From Brevibacillus sp051967035 (GTDB lineage Bacteria > Bacillota > Bacilli > Brevibacillales > Brevibacillaceae): a DNA stretch of 64,000 nt. Positions 18,128 to 26,539 of this stretch are shown piece after piece; position 1 is the stretch's first letter; the number at the start of each line of letters is the position of its first letter. The position numbers and the translations under genes were made by a program. Location: positions 1 to 64,000 of the forward strand of contig NZ_JBQCKK010000009.1 of NCBI RefSeq assembly GCF_051967035.1. The letters are read 5' to 3'. The notes under the pieces were generated by a model, which was given only the letters and a program-made list of their open reading frames with translations, searched no databases and was not told where the DNA came from.

Positions 18128-20032
18128 TTACTCCAGAAGCGGTTCTCCGACTTCGGGATATTCTTTGTCGTACAGGTCGATGTGAAACCGGTCGCCAGGC
18201 GGGAGGCCCGGCGTCTTGACTTCGAAAATGTTGCGGTCAAAAGAAATCGACATGTGCGTCGGGGGCTGATCTCCCCGCGGTTCGCGCACGGAGTTCAATT
18301 CGATGTAGCTGGTACCCGCCTCGACGGCATCACGCACGCTGCGGCCTGTAGCGATTCCGCCGATCAGCCGATTGTGGGAGTGGATCGAATAAATCTCCAT
18401 GGCGCTCTCCGAATACAGGAAGGCGGAGAGCGGATAAATGTCCGTGCTGTCGATCGAGCTTTCGTCCGTGTATCTGTCTGTCAGGCTGATCGTGCCGGAC
18501 GCGATAATGACCAGGTTGTTCTTTTTGTGTCCCGGTTGCGTTATGTTCCGAATTTCCCGAATGACCACATTGCCATCGACATAAACCGTCCCGTCGATGG
18601 ACACGTCTCCGACAATGTCCAGATTTCCCTTGATGTAGATCGTGCCCGTGTAAGTGAAAGGCTCGCCTTCCTGGTCCGGCTGCGCCTTGAATGAGCCGCT
18701 TCTGCCCATTTCTACCGCTGCCATTCCTTCGCCGTCCGGACCGCTAATGTACAGCTGGCGAATGTTTGCCAGCGCATTTCCCGTGAACCGGGCGGTCAGG
18801 TTCAGGAAGTCGGGCGTATCTTCGCGATAAGGCGATTCGATCACGAGCAGTTCGCCGTTCGGAGCGGATGCCTCCATAAAACCAGGGGGCAAGGGGTCAG
18901 CCGCTTCCTCCGGGTCTCTGAACCATCTGGCAAATTCCACAGGCTCCAATTGCTGGGCGCTGCTAGCGAGCTGCTTGCCTTCGCGAATGCGGTCGTAGAC
19001 GTATTGCGCCGTGTTTTCCCCTTGCTCTTCCGTAAACAGCGAATCGGTCGGACGATGGGTTTCCGTCACGATGGGCGGTTCGTACCCGGGGATGTGCGGT
19101 GTCTTGGGATCCGCACTGAGCGTAATCGTAGGTTCCTCCGTGTCGGGCAGAGGACTGGGGACGAAGGCCGCTTCCAGATCATCGAGACGGGGGCCGGAAA
19201 AAGCGGTGCTGCTCGGCTCCTCTGCGGGAATAGCGGCAATTTGCATCAGGCGGCTGCGGCTCGGCAGGAAAATCTCGCCCTCCACGTAGTTGGGACCGCT
19301 TGTGCCGACCTCCCAGACGACCTCATCGTTGGTCGGATCGCTGTCCTCCGTATTTTTCAGCGAGCTGTAGCGATAGCGCGAGCTGGTCACCACCGAGTCG
19401 GCGGCGATGTTGCCAATCACGTTGCTCCCGCCGAACAGCCGCAGTTGGCCGGGCGTGCTGATCGCATAGTGGAACGGCGCAGGCACCGTATTCACATAGA
19501 CCGTCGAGGTGAGCTTGACCTTGCGAAAATTTTCTGCCCGGTCGGGAATGCCGATCACGGACACCTTGAGCTTCAGGACATACGGCTGGCTGGTGCTGCC
19601 GGTATCGCGAGGAATCCGCGACTCGATGGCGGTATGGATGGCGAAGCTGCCGTTCATGCCGGGCAAGCGAATTGGTTTGTATGTATTCGGTTCCGTAGCG
19701 GAGATGCGCTTGATGATCTCGATGACTTTGTCGCTGGATTGGGACACGGGTTCCGCATTGGCGATCGCCAGAGAATCCCGCAATTCGCTGATCGTCCCAT
19801 TTCCGTGAAGGAAGGAGCGGGGCATCTGCAACTGCGTCTCCAAATACTCCTGAAAGTAGGCCAGTCCCGCGTCTGCCAGCAGCTTGCCTTGCACTTCATC
19901 TTCGGAAAAGACTCGCTGCTTGACGCTCTGCATGGTGTGGCTCGCGAGCGACAGGGCCAGAGCCGTGAACAGCACGAGGATAAAGAACACGATGACAAGA
20001 GCGCCGCCTCTCTCTTCTTTGACGATCTGCAT
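18128..20032 (-). CDS. PilX-like minor pilin-associated protein
   Basis: 634 residues from ATG at 20032, which has AAGGGG 7-8 bases upstream; the longer reading from 20089 lacks this. The N-terminus MQIVKEERGGALVIVFFILVL has a basic start, GG before the hydrophobic helix, and no Glu at +5, like PilX-type proteins rather than classical pilins. After the helix (residues ~11-33) the protein is a large, soluble, mostly beta-rich domain with a beta-helix-like run (IYIKGNLDIVGDVSIDGTVYVDGNVVI, core KGNLDIVGDVSIDGTVY), as in polymer-forming surface proteins. Last gene of a three-gene minus-strand operon with two minor pilins; its start is 5 bases before the stop of the previous gene. It probably caps or primes the pilus. 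Confidence 0.78.
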   Translation of the reverse strand: MQIVKEERGGALVIVFFILVLFTALALSLASHTMQSVKQRVFSEDEVQGKLLADAGLAYFQEYLETQLQMPRSFLHGNGTISELRDSLAIANAEPVSQSSDKVIEIIKRISATEPNTYKPIRLPGMNGSFAIHTAIESRIPRDTGSTSQPYVLKLKVSVIGIPDRAENFRKVKLTSTVYVNTVPAPFHYAISTPGQLRLFGGSNVIGNIAADSVVTSSRYRYSSLKNTEDSDPTNDEVVWEVGTSGPNYVEGEIFLPSRSRLMQIAAIPAEEPSSTAFSGPRLDDLEAAFVPSPLPDTEEPTITLSADPKTPHIPGYEPPIVTETHRPTDSLFTEEQGENTAQYVYDRIREGKQLASSAQQLEPVEFARWFRDPEEAADPLPPGFMEASAPNGELLVIESPYREDTPDFLNLTARFTGNALANIRQLYISGPDGEGMAAVEMGRSGSFKAQPDQEGEPFTYTGTIYIKGNLDIVGDVSIDGTVYVDGNVVIREIRNITQPGHKKNNLVIIASGTISLTDRYTDESSIDSTDIYPLSAFLYSESAMEIYSIHSHNRLIGGIATGRSVRDAVEAGTSYIELNSVREPRGDQPPTHMSISFDRNIFEVKTPGLPPGDRFHIDLYDKEYPEVGEPLLE

Positions 20033-20036
20033 AGAT

Positions 20037-20798
20037 TCACCCCTTCTGTTCGCTGCCCAGTTCGATTTCGGTACGGACGACGCGTACATACCGGGCTTTT
20101 GGCGTGTTTTGTGTCACGGCCTTCTCTACCTCCGCCCAATTGGCAAACAGGGCGTCGTTTTGCTTGTCCTCCTCGGTGGCAGGGAGCGGGAACGAGCCGT
20201 AGCGCAAGGCAACGACAAGATAGAGGATGACCTGCTTTTTGGCAGCATCGCCGCTTTCTTGCGGAGGCATTGCGAAAAAGCCTTTTGCCAGATACAGATG
20301 GCGATCCACAGGAAAGGGAATATGGCTGCATGGCTGGATATCCGACCCTTGGTTTTCACAAGGGGCAAAAGAGTACGTCTCTCGGGTGAGAAGCGATATG
20401 GTTTGCGTGTTTTCGCTGGCTGGCTGGATTTGGACGGACCGCTTGTGCACATAGAGACGGTTGGAGCTGGCCGCATCGTCAAATTCGGGAAACGAGGCGC
20501 GGATGATCTGGCGGGCGGCTGCATCGTCTGCTGATTCCGGATCGGAGGAAGGCAGCTTGACGTAGCTCGCTTCCTGAACCGTGCGCATCACGCTGCCGAT
20601 GAGAAAATCCGTATCGTTTCGCAGCGTGTTTTGGAGCGAAGTCGTTTGATAGATTTCCACTCCCTTGACGTACACACCGATCAGCGGTATCAGGATGGCA
20701 AAGAAAATGAGCGACGTAGCGAGAACCTCGACAAGCGTAAGGCCGCGCTCATCCTGCACCCATTTGGGGAAACGTGGCTTGCGTGTCCGGATCATCAT
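20037..20798 (-). CDS. PilW-like minor prepilin
   Basis: 253 residues. The prepilin motif is DERGLTLVEVLATSLIFFAIL: cleavage by prepilin peptidase after Gly, then a hydrophobic helix with Glu at +5. The remaining ~210 residues form a variable soluble head with a possible pair of cysteines (FAPCENQGSDIQPCSH). I start it at 20798, where its ATG overlaps the stop of the upstream pilin (ATGA); the open frame extends far upstream to 21137, but that part is an out-of-frame shadow of the neighbour. Minor pilins of this kind form the initiating tip complex of type IV pili. Confidence 0.85.
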   Translation of the reverse strand: MMIRTRKPRFPKWVQDERGLTLVEVLATSLIFFAILIPLIGVYVKGVEIYQTTSLQNTLRNDTDFLIGSVMRTVQEASYVKLPSSDPESADDAAARQIIRASFPEFDDAASSNRLYVHKRSVQIQPASENTQTISLLTRETYSFAPCENQGSDIQPCSHIPFPVDRHLYLAKGFFAMPPQESGDAAKKQVILYLVVALRYGSFPLPATEEDKQNDALFANWAEVEKAVTQNTPKARYVRVVRTEIELGSEQKG

Positions 20799-21313
20799 GT
20801 GTCTTTTTCCTGCCCCCTCTCTGGATTCGCGATCAATGCTTCCAGCTCTGCCACCTTTGCATCGTGCGAAAAAACGCGGACGACGATTCGGATGAGGGAT
20901 TGGGAAGCGGTCTCTTCGGTTGTGACGAACCGGGGAAGTACATAGGTCTGGTAGACGCGATCGTTGATGGTCAGGTCGGCAAGCTTGATTCCTTTGAAAT
21001 CGTTCGGCCACTGGGGAGCAGCGCTGGAGCAGATTCCGGCAAGCAGCGGAAAAGAAAGCGGTTTTCCCAGATAGCGATCTTCCAACAAGATCTCCTGCTC
21101 TTGATCGGCGGGAATCATGCCATTTCCGCCCCGCCACTCTTCCACGGTCTGCCTGGCCAGGTTCATGGCGACTTGCCGATTGTCCTGATTTCCGGAAATT
21201 TCAAAGCTTCTGACGAGAAAGTGGCTCAGAAACAGGAGGGCGATGGAAAAAATCAGAAGCGATGCGACCACCTCGACCAAGGACAAGCCTTTTTCATTAT
21301 CTAGTACTTTCAT
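20795..21313 (-). CDS. PilV-like minor prepilin
   Basis: 172 residues from ATG at 21313, preceded by AGGAGGA with 7-base spacing; an ATG at 21376 would put 21 non-pilin residues in front. NEKGLSLVEVVASLLIFSIAL is a type IV prepilin leader: Gly, then Leu, with Glu at +5 of the mature helix. The mature domain resembles PilV/GspI pilins (RQVAMNLARQTVEEWRGG, the segment after the helix). First gene of the minus-strand operon with PilW-like and PilX-like proteins, which would assemble together at the pilus tip. Confidence 0.85.
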   Translation of the reverse strand: MKVLDNEKGLSLVEVVASLLIFSIALLFLSHFLVRSFEISGNQDNRQVAMNLARQTVEEWRGGNGMIPADQEQEILLEDRYLGKPLSFPLLAGICSSAAPQWPNDFKGIKLADLTINDRVYQTYVLPRFVTTEETASQSLIRIVVRVFSHDAKVAELEALIANPERGQEKDT

Positions 21314-21491
21314 CCTGGGTATCCTCCTGGAAAGGTTCGTGACCTTATTGTACACGAAATGAGAAAAATAGGACATGAGGCAGGAATTTCAAAAATTCAA
21401 AAAGGAATTTGTCCATCGAAGTCGAATCGGGTTAGGGAGAAAGAAATGGGTCTATTGGCATGTTTGTGTGAGAGGATAGGGTGAAAACGAG

Positions 21492-22163
21492 ATGGATACA
21501 ACAAGTGTCCTGCTATTTTTGGGTGGTTACATACTCTTGTCTTCTCTCTTTTTGGCGCTTCTCTATCCGCGGGCGAAACGCATGTTTTCCCGAAAAAGCT
21601 GGCTGGTAGCAGCAGGAGCGGTGGGGATCGGCGCGGGTTCTCCTTTTTTTGTGGCTTACGCAAGTCTATGGCTGTGGCTGACCGTTTTTTTCTTGCTCGC
21701 ACTCTGCCTGGCCTGGGGTGCCTGGAGGCTGTCCGCAGGGCCGGGGCAGGCGGGGGGATTTGCTCCCGGTTTGTCGCTGGCGGCCCAAGAGGAGCTGGAT
21801 CGGCAGCCGTCGTGGATGGTGGAAGAGCCAGCAGAAAGCGAGCTGGCGGAAGAAGCCGACCGGGCGGGCTTGGCGGAAGTCGCTGTGAGCCAGGAGGCAG
21901 GCAGCTTGCCGGAAGCCCCTCTGGAGGAGGAGCCGATCCGCTACGACTTGTGGCAAGGGGAAGAAGCGGAGCCGCTTCCGTATCTGCCTGCTCCCGAGCC
22001 CCCGTCGCGAAAAGAGGCGGGCGAGGAAGCGGACGAGGATCGGATCATCTACTTTTTTGCAGAAGAGCCTCCTGCCGAACAGGAAAGCATGCCCGACACA
22101 GGGGAACGGGCAGAGGAGAGTGGATGGCATTTCGTCCCCGATGAACAACAGACGAATGGATAA
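21492..22163 (+). CDS. Two-helix membrane protein with a long acidic tail, unknown
   Basis: 223 residues. Two or three hydrophobic segments (about 5-24, 36-55 and 57-75) are followed by a cytoplasmic or external tail very rich in Glu, Ala and Pro (residues ~95-223, with EEPAESELAEEADRAG and EEEPIRYDLWQGEEAEPLP). I do not recognise a family. It opens the plus-strand pilus cluster and is divergent from the minor-pilin operon, with about 180 bases between. The ribosome site is weak (AGGGTGA). A scaffold or regulator of pilus assembly is possible but unsupported beyond position. Confidence 0.7.
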   Translation: MDTTSVLLFLGGYILLSSLFLALLYPRAKRMFSRKSWLVAAGAVGIGAGSPFFVAYASLWLWLTVFFLLALCLAWGAWRLSAGPGQAGGFAPGLSLAAQEELDRQPSWMVEEPAESELAEEADRAGLAEVAVSQEAGSLPEAPLEEEPIRYDLWQGEEAEPLPYLPAPEPPSRKEAGEEADEDRIIYFFAEEPPAEQESMPDTGERAEESGWHFVPDEQQTNG

Positions 22164-22186
22164 CCGTTACAGAAAGGCGTTGACGT

Positions 22187-23764
22187 ATGTACGCAACCCA
22201 AACCGTGCCCCCGCGGCGCTATTGGTTTTTCTTGGCCGTGTTTTTTGTTCAACTGGTTCTGATTCCTGCGCTCTCGCTTTTTTCGATGGTGGAATGGGGA
22301 GGCGTCACCTTGGGCGAGAAGATTTTCCAGGAAGGGATCAGGATCGCATCGCTTCCCGTTGGCGGCCATCTTTATGCGGAAGCAAGGCAAAAGCTACAGG
22401 AGGCCGTGCAGGCCAGACAGCGTACGGAGATTCGCTTCGTGCTGGATGGACAAGCCTACCCGATTGACGCAAGCAAGCTGCAAATCCGCTTTGACGTAGA
22501 AGCGGCTTTGCAGGAGGCGTATGCCCGTTCCAGGGAAAAAAGCGGCTTTTTCTCCCGGCTGTGGGGAGCCTCTGCGCCCGTCAATGTGCCGATCAAGGTC
22601 ACTTATGATCGGGCGGAGCTGGCCAGGCAGCTGGACGCGATTGGACAAACAATCGAGCGTCCTGCCGTGGCAGCGACAGGCGTTGTCTCGGGGAATACGA
22701 TCTCGATTGTGCCGGAGGTGGTCGGATACCGGCTTGATCTGGAGCAGTCCCTGTCTGCCTTCGAACAAGTCATGTCGGCCAATCTCGCGGATTGGTCAGG
22801 CGAGCTTCGTCTGGCTGTACAGGAAGACGTTCCGCCGTTGCGAAAATCCGAGCTGGAGTCGATCAAATACTTGCTGGCAGAGCAGTATGTGCCGACAGCC
22901 GTTTCGGGAAGCAGCGGCCTGACCAATTTGCAACAGCTCGTCTCCCGTTTGAACGGCTCGATTGTTTTGCCAGGCCAGACCTTTTCCTTTCTGGAAGCGA
23001 CAGGGCCGTACAAGCAGGAAAACGGCTACGTGCCGCTGCCGGCGCTTGCTGACGAGCAAGTCGCTATTGACCAGCTCGGCGGAGCCGCGACACAGGCGGC
23101 GACCGCTCTCTACCAGGCGGTTTTGAAGAACCGTCTGTCCGTGATCGAGCGATATGTGGCCCCGCGGCCCGTCACGTACGCCAGTGCCGGTCTGGAAGCG
23201 CTGGTCAAGGAAGATGAATGCGATCTGCGCTTTGTCAATACGACGAAAACGCCGCTGTTTATCCATGCGGCCCTGGCGAACAATCAGGTGCGGCTGGCGC
23301 TTTTCGGGGCAAAGCCGGATGTGCCTGCGGCGACGCTCGTCACGGAAAAGGGCGAAACGGTTTTGCCGAGTACCATTGTTCGCGTCGACCACACGCTCGG
23401 GCCGAACGAAGAGGCGATCGAGCGAAAAGGCAGCGAGGGCTTTACGGTTGCCGTTTACCAGAGCTGGCAGGAGAACGGGGCCTGGCGGAAACAAAAAGTC
23501 TCCGAGGATTACTATAAGCCGCTGCACAACATTGTGGCGGTAGGCCCTGTTCACGAGAAAGACAAGAAGCAGGCAACAGCTGCGCAAGGGGAGCAACAGG
23601 AAGGCGATGCGGCACAGGCTCCGGTCGAAACGGCTGATGACAGCGAAACGTCTGCCGCTGCCCCGCCTCCCGACATCTCCGGGCCAAGCGGTCCCGCCAC
23701 AGGCGCAACCGACGAAAGCGCGGGCGAGCCGCGCGTGGAAAACGGCATTATTTATCAGAGGTAA
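22187..23764 (+). CDS. VanW-domain protein with N-terminal membrane anchor
   Basis: 525 residues. A membrane anchor (about 12-34) is followed by a YoaR/peptidoglycan-binding-like domain (residues ~80-215) and a VanW domain (~235-400; LNGSIVLPGQTFSFLEATGPY, core VLPGQTFSF, and GGAATQAATALYQAVLKNRL). The C-terminus is a Gln/Ala/Pro-rich disordered tail. VanW proteins are thought to act at the cell wall, but their chemistry is not settled. It starts 23 bases after the gene before it and is followed closely by pilB, so it is probably co-transcribed with the pilus machinery; see findings. The long tail is unusual for the family. Confidence 0.85.
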   Translation: MYATQTVPPRRYWFFLAVFFVQLVLIPALSLFSMVEWGGVTLGEKIFQEGIRIASLPVGGHLYAEARQKLQEAVQARQRTEIRFVLDGQAYPIDASKLQIRFDVEAALQEAYARSREKSGFFSRLWGASAPVNVPIKVTYDRAELARQLDAIGQTIERPAVAATGVVSGNTISIVPEVVGYRLDLEQSLSAFEQVMSANLADWSGELRLAVQEDVPPLRKSELESIKYLLAEQYVPTAVSGSSGLTNLQQLVSRLNGSIVLPGQTFSFLEATGPYKQENGYVPLPALADEQVAIDQLGGAATQAATALYQAVLKNRLSVIERYVAPRPVTYASAGLEALVKEDECDLRFVNTTKTPLFIHAALANNQVRLALFGAKPDVPAATLVTEKGETVLPSTIVRVDHTLGPNEEAIERKGSEGFTVAVYQSWQENGAWRKQKVSEDYYKPLHNIVAVGPVHEKDKKQATAAQGEQQEGDAAQAPVETADDSETSAAAPPPDISGPSGPATGATDESAGEPRVENGIIYQR

Positions 23765-23798
23765 GGAAAAGCAACCGTACGTCAGAGGGGGGAGTCTC

Positions 23799-25457
23799 TT
23801 GTCCCGCAAAAGGCTTGGCGACATCTTGGTCGAGAGCGGCATCATTACCACTGACCAGTTGCAGGAAGCGCTGGTCGAGCAAAAAAAATCGAAGCTGAAG
23901 CTGGGGGACCACCTGCTGCAAAGCGGCTACATTACGGAGCAGCAGCTGATTGAAATCCTGGAATATCAGCTGGGGATTCCCCATGTCAGTCTGTTCCGCA
24001 TGCGGCTGGAGCCGTCCTTGTCGGCGATTGTGCCGGAGGAGCTGGCGCGTCGCCATTCCTTGGTCCCGCTGAAAAAAGAAGAGAACAAGCTGACTGTCGC
24101 CATGGTGGACCCGCTTGATTACTACGCGATTGACGAGCTGCGGATGAGTACGGGCTTCGTCATTCAGGTGGTCATCGCGACCCGGGATGAGATTCAGCGA
24201 GCCATCTCGCGGATGTACAGCATGCAAGGCTCGTTGCAGGAGCTGATGGAAGGCATCGACGTGCCGGAGGATTTGGAAGAAGCGCGGATTTTTGACGACA
24301 ATTCGCCGATTGTCCGGCTGGTCAGCCAAATGTTTGAGCAGGCTGTCCAACTGCGTGCCAGCGATATCCATATCGAGCCGATGGAAGACGGCATCCGCGT
24401 CCGCTTCCGCATCGATGGTCTGATGAAAACGGAGCGGATTCTGCCCAGACACATGCAGGGGATGCTGACAGCGCGGCTGAAAATCATGGCGAATCTGAAC
24501 ATCGCCGAACGAAGGGTGCCGCAGGACGGCCGGGTGCAAATGAATGTAGACTTCAAGGAAATCGATATCCGGATGTCGACTTTGCCAACCATCTACGGAG
24601 AAAAAATCGTCATGCGTCTCCTGGACCTGTCCAATGCTTTGGTGGAGATGAGCCAGCTCGGTCTGTCGAAGCGCAATCTGGCGATGTTTCAAGAGCTGGT
24701 TACCATGTCCAACGGGATTGTGCTGGTGACCGGACCGACGGGAAGCGGGAAATCGACGACCTTGTACGCGGCGCTCAACCATCTGAATTCGGAGCATGTC
24801 AACATTATTACGGTCGAGGACCCTGTCGAGTATCAGCTGGACGGGATCAACCAGGTGCAGGTCAACGAAAATATCGGGATGAGCTTCGCCTCCGCGCTGC
24901 GCTCGATCTTGCGACAGGACCCGGACATCATCATGGTCGGGGAGATTCGCGACAGGGAGACGGCCGAGATCGCCATCCGCGCCGCCTTGACCGGGCACTC
25001 GGTGTTCAGCACGCTGCACACCAACGATGCCGTCAGCAGCATTACCCGTCTTGTGGACATGGGCATTCCGCCGTTTTTGATCGCTTCTTCGATTCACGGC
25101 GTACTGGCGCAGCGACTGGTCCGCCGTATTTGCAAGGACTGCAAGCAGGAATACAAGGCGTCGGAACAGGAGAAGAAGCTGTTTGCCCAAAAAGGGTTGA
25201 GCGTCGAAACGTTATGGAAGGGCAAAGGCTGCGCAAGCTGTCTCATGACCGGATACCGGGGCAGAATCGCCGTTCACGAGGTGTTCAAGCTGGATGACAC
25301 GATCCGCTCCATGCTGATCCAGAACCTCCCGTCCCACGAGTATAAAAAGTATGCGATGAAAAACGGGATGGTGCTGCTGTTCGATGACGGCTTGCTCAAA
25401 GTCAAGCAAGGGATTACGACCATGGAAGAAATGTATCGGATCGCGGTCAGCCACTGA
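23799..25457 (+). CDS. pilB: PilB, type IV pilus assembly (extension) ATPase
   Basis: 552 residues from a TTG start (LSRKRLGDIL, normal PilB opening) after AGAGGGGGGAG; the reading frame is open further upstream but overlaps VanW. PilB hydrolyses ATP to drive pilus extension. The N-terminal MshEN/T2SSE domain spans ~1-150. The GspE domain has Walker A GPTGSGKSTT, Asp box (VEDPVEYQL), Walker B IMVGEIRDRETAE and His box (TLHTNDAVS). A zinc-binding tetracysteine is present: RICKDC and GCASC near the C-terminus. Followed by pilT after 38 bases. Confidence 0.95.
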   Translation: MSRKRLGDILVESGIITTDQLQEALVEQKKSKLKLGDHLLQSGYITEQQLIEILEYQLGIPHVSLFRMRLEPSLSAIVPEELARRHSLVPLKKEENKLTVAMVDPLDYYAIDELRMSTGFVIQVVIATRDEIQRAISRMYSMQGSLQELMEGIDVPEDLEEARIFDDNSPIVRLVSQMFEQAVQLRASDIHIEPMEDGIRVRFRIDGLMKTERILPRHMQGMLTARLKIMANLNIAERRVPQDGRVQMNVDFKEIDIRMSTLPTIYGEKIVMRLLDLSNALVEMSQLGLSKRNLAMFQELVTMSNGIVLVTGPTGSGKSTTLYAALNHLNSEHVNIITVEDPVEYQLDGINQVQVNENIGMSFASALRSILRQDPDIIMVGEIRDRETAEIAIRAALTGHSVFSTLHTNDAVSSITRLVDMGIPPFLIASSIHGVLAQRLVRRICKDCKQEYKASEQEKKLFAQKGLSVETLWKGKGCASCLMTGYRGRIAVHEVFKLDDTIRSMLIQNLPSHEYKKYAMKNGMVLLFDDGLLKVKQGITTMEEMYRIAVSH

Positions 25458-25495
25458 CCAATGACGGCCGACGTCAGGGAGAGGGAGGATGAAGC

Positions 25496-26539
25496 ATGTC
25501 TCGCGTCGATATCATCAAGCTGTTGAAGTACGCCGTTGAAAAAAGAGCATCCGACCTGCACATATCGGTAGGGACATCGCCTGTCTTTCGGATTGACGGC
25601 GAGTTGAAACGGCTGGATATACCGCCGCTCACTCCGGAAGACACCGAGTCGATGGCCAGAACCTTGATCCCGGAGCAGATGTATCCCACCTTTCAGGAAA
25701 AAGGCGAGCTGGATTTCTCGTACGGCCTGGCAGGTGTATCCCGGTTTCGGGTAAATGCGTATCAGCAGCGCGGCTGCACAGGGATCGTGGCCCGGGTCAT
25801 TCCCGCATCGGTGCCTACCATTGAGTCTCTCGGCATGCCGGAGATTTTGCGGAAATTCTCGCAAAAGCCCCAAGGACTGCTGCTGGTAACCGGGCCGACA
25901 GGCAGCGGGAAATCCACCACGCTTGCGGCGATGATCGACTCGATCAACCGGACGATGAAAAAGCACGTCATTACCTTGGAGGACCCGATCGAGTATTTGC
26001 ACAAGCATCAGCTCTCCATCGTGAATCAGCGCGAGATCGGCTTTGATACGAAAGATTTTGCCAGCGGTTTGCGGGCAGCGCTGCGCCAGGATCCGGACGT
26101 GATTCTCGTCGGGGAGATGCGCGATCTGGAGACGATCAGCACGGCGATTACGGCGGGGGAGACCGGACATTTGGTGCTGGCCACGCTGCACACGTCAGAC
26201 GCGCCGCAGACCATCGACAGGATCATCGACGTGTTTCCGGGCAGCCAGCAACCGCAAATACGGACGCAGCTCGCTTCCGTCCTGGTCGGCATTATCTCGC
26301 AGCGCCTGGTTCCGAAGGTAGGCGGAGGTCGGGCAGTAGCCACAGAGATTCTCGTCAATACCCCTGCGGTCGCCAACCTGATTCGCAGCGAAAAGGTGCA
26401 TCAGATCAAGAGCATTCTCCAGACCAGTAGGGAGCTTGGCATGCATACGCTGGAAATGTCGATCAAGGAGCTGATCGCAAGCGGCACGATCACGCTGGAA
26501 GCAGCCCAGTATTTCCTGAATGAGAGGGTGCTGGAGTAA
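25496..26539 (+). CDS. pilT: PilT, type IV pilus retraction ATPase
   Basis: 347 residues, normal length. It powers pilus retraction for twitching and DNA uptake. Walker A GPTGSGKSTTLAAM, the Asp box (LEDPIEYLH), Walker B VILVGEMRDLET and the His box TLHTSDAPQTIDRI are complete. The AIRNLIRE-type C-terminal motif of PilT is represented by a variant (SIKELIASG) near residue 325. GAGGGAGGATGAAGC precedes the ATG. The last base overlaps the pilC start (TAATG). Confidence 0.95.
   Translation: MSRVDIIKLLKYAVEKRASDLHISVGTSPVFRIDGELKRLDIPPLTPEDTESMARTLIPEQMYPTFQEKGELDFSYGLAGVSRFRVNAYQQRGCTGIVARVIPASVPTIESLGMPEILRKFSQKPQGLLLVTGPTGSGKSTTLAAMIDSINRTMKKHVITLEDPIEYLHKHQLSIVNQREIGFDTKDFASGLRAALRQDPDVILVGEMRDLETISTAITAGETGHLVLATLHTSDAPQTIDRIIDVFPGSQQPQIRTQLASVLVGIISQRLVPKVGGGRAVATEILVNTPAVANLIRSEKVHQIKSILQTSRELGMHTLEMSIKELIASGTITLEAAQYFLNERVLE

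Noticed and set aside
23748..25190. 480-codon minus-strand ORF
   Set aside because: Antisense shadow of pilB.
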